Origin: Nereocystis luetkeana
Taxonomy: Eukaryota > Sar > Phaeophyceae > Laminariales > Laminariaceae
Direction of reading: 5' to 3'
NCBI GenBank assembly: GCA_031213475.1
Contig: JARUPZ010000005.1
Span: forward strand, 10,735,260 to 10,799,259
Length of the DNA stretch: 64,000 bases
A program made the position numbers and the translations under genes. How positions within the stretch are numbered: position 1 is the stretch's first letter; each line of letters starts with the position of its first letter. A model generated the notes under the pieces. That model was not told the DNA's origin and did no database searches. It worked only from the letters and a program-made list of their open reading frames with translations. Of the stretch, positions 58,865-64,000 are shown piece by piece.

Positions 58865-59100
58865 ACGGGGCGTTTACTCCAACCTCTCCGGACAACTACG
58901 GCCCCTAGCGCCACGCAAGCGCAACACAACCAAACCCAAAGCAACTAAAGAGGCTGTGGCACCTACACCGAACTCGATGCCGATGCAGAGAGGCAGATTG
59001 GGCAAAACGAATTCGATTACAAACGCGTCGCATCTAAACTTCGCGGGGCCGTTTAGTCCACCCCCCTCCGGACACAAGGGCCCCTAGCGGTTGGCGTTGT
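58865..59100. repeat. Diverged direct repeat, about 178 bp apart
   Basis: GGGGCGTTTACTCCAACC, CTCCGGACAA and GCCCCTAGCG recur near 59043 as GGGGCCGTTTAGTCCACC, CTCCGGACAC and GCCCCTAGCG. Confidence 0.6.
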
Positions 59101-59460
59101 AGCCGCATTCACGAGAGACCCTGCGCCCTGGATCCAACGACCGTCTTTCGCGCCAGCCGGTGGACTCGCCGTCCTCGCGCTCGATACCGACACCGAAATC
59201 GCTCTCGTGGCCGGAACTGCGCTCGAGGGCAAAACCGCCCGCGCGGATGAACCTGAGCTTGCGGGCAAACCCACCGTGCTGTTCGCCCTGTTTGGCGAAC
59301 GAACGCTCGCGCTAGCGGGAGGCCCCACCGTGCTGTATGGCCTGTTTAGCGAAACAACGCTCGCACTCGCGCTCCGATACGTGGAGGACGTGCGCACGAG
59401 TGATCTGTTCTGCTGTAAGAACGGAACAGCTGAGCGGATGGCGTCCGCCCTCTGCTGATA
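59095..59460 (+). other. GC-rich island with 57-bp internal duplication, possible coding
   Basis: The plus frame reads VAAFTRDPAPWIQRPSFAPA, GKPTVLFALFGERTLALA and the near-repeat GGPTVLYGLFSETTLALAL. The minus strand is open over 232 codons in the same place, so strand is undecided. No family recognised. Confidence 0.25.
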
Positions 59461-60504
59461 GAGGCAATGTTCGAAGAGGCAGGACTCTGTTTCATAGCTA
59501 ACCCGGCAGGTCCTAGGTAGCTGAGCGGTCGCAATGGTGGCTCTCGAGCTGGGTGGTGTCCGTGATGGTAGGACGCCGGCAAGCCTCCCCATCGCCGTGA
59601 AAGTACCTTCGTGCACCACGCCCACAGGATGGTCACCCGGAAATAACAGCAGCTGCCTTGACGACGGGAGAACAGGGTACACACGCGCGACGACCCCTGC
59701 AAGACCTCCTCTCGTACATGAAGGTTTGTCGTTCCCCTTGATTAGATGCATTCGAGCGCTGCCATCAGTTTGCTGGTCTTATTTTAGTTGCTGAGAGTCG
59801 TAGTTGAAGTTGCTGAGAGATTGTCGTCAGAGACCGGTCGACACCGCCGCAGACGGCACCCCAGGAGGCGGGGTTTGGCTCAGACTGAACGTCTGCGCGC
59901 TGGCTGCTGATACTACTCGTGGTCATACTGGGCGGGGATATGGGGTATTCGCCGTTGTTCGTAAAGGACGTTCGACATGGTACTATAGAACATTTCTGTT
60001 ATGTGCCGTTAGTAGTGATGCACCAGACTCTTTCATAGACTACGAATACCGAGAGATTGGGAATGATAAGCGCGACAGATGGACGGGGGCAATGGCCAGT
60101 GCTTACAACTGCACGAAGCTACTGCGTTGGCGCCTGTTGTTCTGCCATGGATGTGTTGTGTTGTTGTCGTTATCGGCCTCGTCATATACTACAGCTGTAG
60201 CGCCAACGACAGATGTCTCACCTCCTGGACCGGAACAGGCGACAAGTGCTGCCAGCCGGCAGATATCTCGCGCACACAACAATCCAGGGACGACCGCGAG
60301 GATACGGGAACAGTAATCGGTTTGAAATGTAGTGTCACCAGCCGCAGCGCACCACAGCCGCACGAGCCACGCACCAGTAGAACAGCATCGGGGTCGATTC
60401 CACTGGGGCAATCGGTTTTGGAGTGTAAAAAACTCTGCTTAAACGGTGCGCGTCACAGCGCAGGAACCCTGTGCAACTACTCCATCCAGCTTCCACAGCG
60501 GGAC

Positions 60505-60822
60505 GGAGGACCTTTAACAATCTGGGAGAAGGGATCTTCAGGTTGGTAGGCTGTTGGGATGTTTTGGTTCCTGTTGGGATCAAGGCACGGGCGAAGACCC
60601 AACCCAACCCCTGACTCTAACCCTAACCCTAACCCTAACCCTGATCCCAAACCGCAGCCGAAACGGGCCAAAACTCGCCAAAAACGCGGCTACGCCGAGG
60701 TTGCATCGAATCAGGAAATTTCTCAGATGCGGACGACGATTCCGAAGTGCAGACCACGCTACACATTTTCAAGTAAAAAACATCCCTAAAGATCCCTTCT
60801 CCCAGATTGCTAAACCTACTCG
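60505..60822. mobile_element. MITE-C copy 2 with telomere-like core
   Basis: Same order as the 38.0-kb copy (left end, TTGGTTCCTGTTGGGATCAA, telomere-like array, AAACGGGCCAAAACTCGCC, right end). Confidence 0.85.
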
Positions 60823-61572
60823 CGGGACGAGCGCCTACACCAGCATTGCTGTATTATAGCGTTCTGGTCGATTCCTGCCTGCCGTCGTTATACAACAAGC
60901 GTTTCCGTAAAAACAGTTTTTCCAACGTATTTTCATCAGCGGCGTTTCTTTTATTGCGCGTGTACGCACGACGGTTACAACCTGATCGACCGACGAATAG
61001 ACATAACATGTCTTTACCACCCGGAGGGATGAACATGAAAGCGAATTACTTTTTTTCGTCTTGAAGTTGATTCTGCGGCTGCGGCTGCGGCCTGCTTACT
61101 ACAAAGCAAACGACAGATTAGATTCACACGAGACCTCTGTACGCGAAATTTAAAGAGCACCGAAGTGTGCGACGGCCACAACGTGATCGACAAACGAACA
61201 AACAGTACCATGTCTGCATCACACAGATGATTGGAAAAGAAAAGCGAATGTTTTTCGTATTCAAGTTGATACCTTGACTACGGAATGCTCACTACAACGC
61301 AGAAGACAGATTGACCAGAGATCTCTGTACCGTGAAACACATATTTGAGTACCGAAATATACGACGGTCACAAAGTAATCGACGGAGGAACCGACAGAAC
61401 ATGTCCGCACCACACAGAGCATCGCGAAATCTAAACAAACTATGAGGTTCGTCGTCCCCTACAACCATTTATTTTCAAAGAAATCCTCAAACGAATAGAC
61501 AGAAGAAGTCTGATGAACCACATAGGGATCGCACAATGAAAACGAAGTAAACTTTTTCGTGTCGTTCGTAGT

Positions 61573-61682
61573 ACTACGGGGGCCTCGTAGTCAATAATAG
61601 GGTCCACGGTACACACAAATACCTACCTTTTCGCTTTTTTTCACTTACAATATATGTTCCTATTTACTGTGGTCCCCCGTAA
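61573..61682. mobile_element. MITE-A copy 9 with recognisable empty site
   Basis: Inserted at TA in a sequence whose uninterrupted form lies near 60007-60035 (TTAGTAGTGATGCACC). Here it reads GTAGTA, MITE, TAGTGATGCACC. This supports a TA target duplication and a Tc1/mariner-type origin. Confidence 0.88.
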
Positions 61683-61704
61683 TAGTGATGCACCAGACTA
61701 AGCC

Positions 61705-62050
61705 GGTCGCCCCGGTGGGTCAAGTGGTTAACCTCGAATTCTGCTTGTGTTTAAGTCCTGGGTTCGAGCCCCGGGTGGGTCGGACATTTGACTTTATTTG
61801 CAAAAATAAAAATAAAAAAGGATTCAATTGTTGAGAGCGCCTTGCAGCGTGGGTAGGCACAATTCGACGCGAGTCGACGAGTGAAGAACAGGCTGAAATC
61901 TTCTCGCGATAAAAATGAAGGCACGTACCGTAGCGGGAAGGGGGTAGAAGAGCCTGCTATGTGACCCCGGATCTGAGTTACGAGTTGGAAGGAGAGAGAG
62001 AAGAAGGTGTGCGAAGATAATAAATGGGATGAGCAAAAAAAAAAAAAAAA
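61705..62050 (+). mobile_element. SINE-1 copy with recognisable empty site
   Basis: Full-length: A-box TGGGTCAAGTG at 61716, B-box GGTTCGAGCCC at 61761, body, A tail. The flanks (GATGCACCAGACT and CTCTTTCA) are joined directly at 60018-60035, giving the unoccupied form of the target. Confidence 0.88.
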
Positions 62051-62299
62051 CTCTTTCAGAGCCTCCTATACACTAGAAGAGTGGGAACGACGAGCTTCAC
62101 AGATCTACGGCGGCAGTGGTCTACAGCAGAGTTTCCTGGTCATATTGCGCTTGTACGCACGACGGTTACGGAGTCATCGACAGACGAAAATATTCGCAGA
62201 CAGAAGATGTCTGTACCTCACGGAGGATCGCAACCTAATAAGTGGGAGTTATTACCTTGTTTTTGTCTTGGAGTTAATGTTGCGAGTCCTATGCGCGGG

Positions 62300-62860
62300 C
62301 CAGGCTCTTCCTGTGTCCTCGTATGGCTCTACGGTCAGAGAGCCGACAACGCTCTTCCATTGGTCGTCGCGGCGCGCTTGCTCCTCATGCCCTGCCACCC
62401 CGAAGGAAGGCTCTTGTGTACTCGCGGTGTTGGTGCAGGAGTATGCGGTCAGAGAGCTGACGCTCTGCCGTCGCTTGTCGCGCGCTCTCGTGTACTTGTC
62501 GTGTTGGACCAGACGTGCGCGTATGGTATCGATACTCGCTCCTGCTTTGTCGCCCTAAAGGCATAATATGCTGATGTGCACTCGACGCTTTGCTTTCGCT
62601 CGTCGCGCGCTCTCTTGTGTGCTTGTGGTGTTCGTACTGGAGTATGGTATCTATACTCGCATGCTCTGGTGTACTGCTTGCGTTGGTACAGCAGCATGAA
62701 ATGTATTCTCGCAGCATGCTCTTGTTTTCGCGGTGTTCGTACCAACAGTATGTGGTATCTACTCGCTCCTGCTCCTGTCAGTAAGAAGGAATGCTCCGGT
62801 GCACTTACATGTATGTGGTGTTTGTTGGTGCAGCGGCATGACGGTATCTATACTCGTTCA
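62300..62860. repeat. Degenerate minisatellite
   Basis: Imperfect units of about 80-100 bp with GTCGCGCGCTCT, GTGTACTTG, GGTGTTGGTGCAGG and TATGGTATCTATACTCGC recur several times. Confidence 0.5.
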
Positions 62861-62869
62861 GTCCTGGTA

Positions 62870-64000
62870 TGGTTGAGCCTTTCGGGTGGTGCCACTACAA
62901 ACGAGGGCATGCGAACTGCCATGCATGCAAATACTATTTATTTCGTGAGCAGATGCCAACACGTGCTCGTGGGGGAGGCAATCAAAACTGGCCCCACAAG
63001 GCCCCAAATCGGGGGGACCGAAAATATCACGCAAGCAAGCGATCGCGCATGACGAGGTTAACATTTCACGCATGCGCATATATATGCACGAACACACGCC
63101 TCGCTGACGGGGCGTAGCCCGAACAAGAAGAGTTTAATTACAAAACAGAAGGTATTGATGGAGATAATCTGGCATGTATGTTTCTTTTTTTTTTATACCC
63201 AACTTACAATATTCGCATATTTTTTCCCTCTCCGTCTACTGTAGTCGTTACTCAGATCCGGTGGCGCGTAGAATTGCCTCTCATCCCCCCCCCCCCCCTT
63301 TACACTCTGGTTTAAACGTGCCTTCTATCTTTATCGCGACTAGCGCACTTTCTTCGCTCGCCCTTGATCCCGAGTCTACTCCGTGCGAAATAGGTGGGCG
63401 GAACAAAAAGCACGCAACCCCCAACGCACGAGGGATACAGAACAAAAAAAACTCGTTCCTGCGCTGAGCAAGCATCAACTGAAGCGAACCACCAGTATCC
63501 CACCACCGCGTACTATACATACCCGATGGAAACAAGAGTGATTCCCATAACGTCCATATTCATACGCATAACTTTCAACTCACGATGTCAGATAATGCAT
63601 TCCTTTGCCGGGCAAAATCACGAACCCCGACAGACCAGCATCCCGCTCTACCACTCCGAACCAAAGTGCAAGGGTCGTTTCGAAATTACTGCAGTATGAG
63701 TCCTGCTGTCGGCGGGTCTTATATTGGCGATCCGAGTGGTTTATAGACTCGTATATGTGCGTGTTTTTGTTCGGGTTTTCTATGATTAGTCACCCCTTTA
63801 CGTTTACCCCTAGTGGCCTTCGGAACAACGTCGTCGTCGCAGGTGAGGCCGTCCATTCTAATAAACACGCGAATATTTCATCATACTACGTACACTACGT
63901 GGCGTATCATACCCACGTACAAATCAAGATTTTTCGAAATGCATTCCTCGGCGTAGAAACCCAAATTAAAAGTCGACCATCGCTCCTCGCCACACGATGG
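62870..64000. other. No gene recognised
   Basis: Apart from the diverged SINE-1 body at 63.2 kb, only short open frames are seen. Confidence 0.4.
63182..63342 (-). mobile_element. Diverged SINE-1-like body
   Basis: In reverse, the segment resembles the SINE-1 body (CGCGATAAAG, GAAGGCACGT, a long G/C run, CGGATCTGAGT) and has a T-run at its left edge. The tRNA head is not seen. Much older or of a separate subfamily. Confidence 0.5.

Larger units (their letters stand above)
60940..62225. repeat. Array of about 200 bp units interrupted by MITE-A and SINE-1
   Basis: CGACGG(T/C)xAC units start at 60969, 61170, 61362 and 62160, each followed by GATCGAC, ACATGTC and CACACAGAG-type blocks (periods 201 and 192). 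The fourth unit is displaced by the MITE-A at 61573 and SINE-1 at 61705. Confidence 0.7.

Overview
This is eukaryotic nuclear DNA, most likely from a brown alga (Phaeophyceae) or a close stramenopile. Reasons: a gene with eleven small exons and very long introns, a Ty3/Gypsy element of a type I associate with brown algae, TTAGGG-type telomere-like stretches inside repeats, and no bacterial gene layout. No organism name can be read from the sequence.

The one gene I can reconstruct with confidence is a cytochrome P450 of the CYP74 clan (allene oxide synthase, hydroperoxide lyase or epoxyalcohol synthase type) on the minus strand, 43560 down to 24486. Eleven exons (1476 bp, 491 codons plus stop) join with matching phases and give I-helix, ExxR, FxPxRF and heme-cysteine motifs in order. 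About 92% of the 19 kb locus is intron, filled with SINEs, MITEs and other repeats.

The rest is mainly transposable elements and their debris. A decayed Ty3/Gypsy pol lies at 10557-13144. There are two tRNA-derived SINE families: SINE-1 at 36.7, 38.4, 41.1, 42.5, 45.3, 46.3, 61.7 and 63.2 kb, and SINE-2 at 4.6, 6.8 and 41.6 kb. MITE-A has TA targets and nine copies. MITE-B has TTAA targets, is piggyBac-like, and has five copies. MITE-C is about 320 bp and carries an embedded telomere-like array. Rep-D is a composite repeat, one copy of which is split by a SINE-2. A roughly 1.2 kb inverted-repeat element lies at 46.6-47.9 kb. A tandem array of three diverged 0.9-1.2 kb units fills 49.2-52.2 kb, and an array of about 200 bp units at 61-62.2 kb is interrupted by a MITE-A and a SINE-1.

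The most unusual signal is a 9-bp motif, TACC(A/T)GGTA, present 19 times against about 0.5 expected. In three repeat families, copies with the motif differ from copies without it by a clean 7-bp gain at a TA dinucleotide. This is what excision footprints of an unidentified TA-targeting transposon would look like.

The regions 1-4.2, 13.2-24.4 and 52.3-59 kb hold only scattered repeats and a few open frames that I do not recognise.
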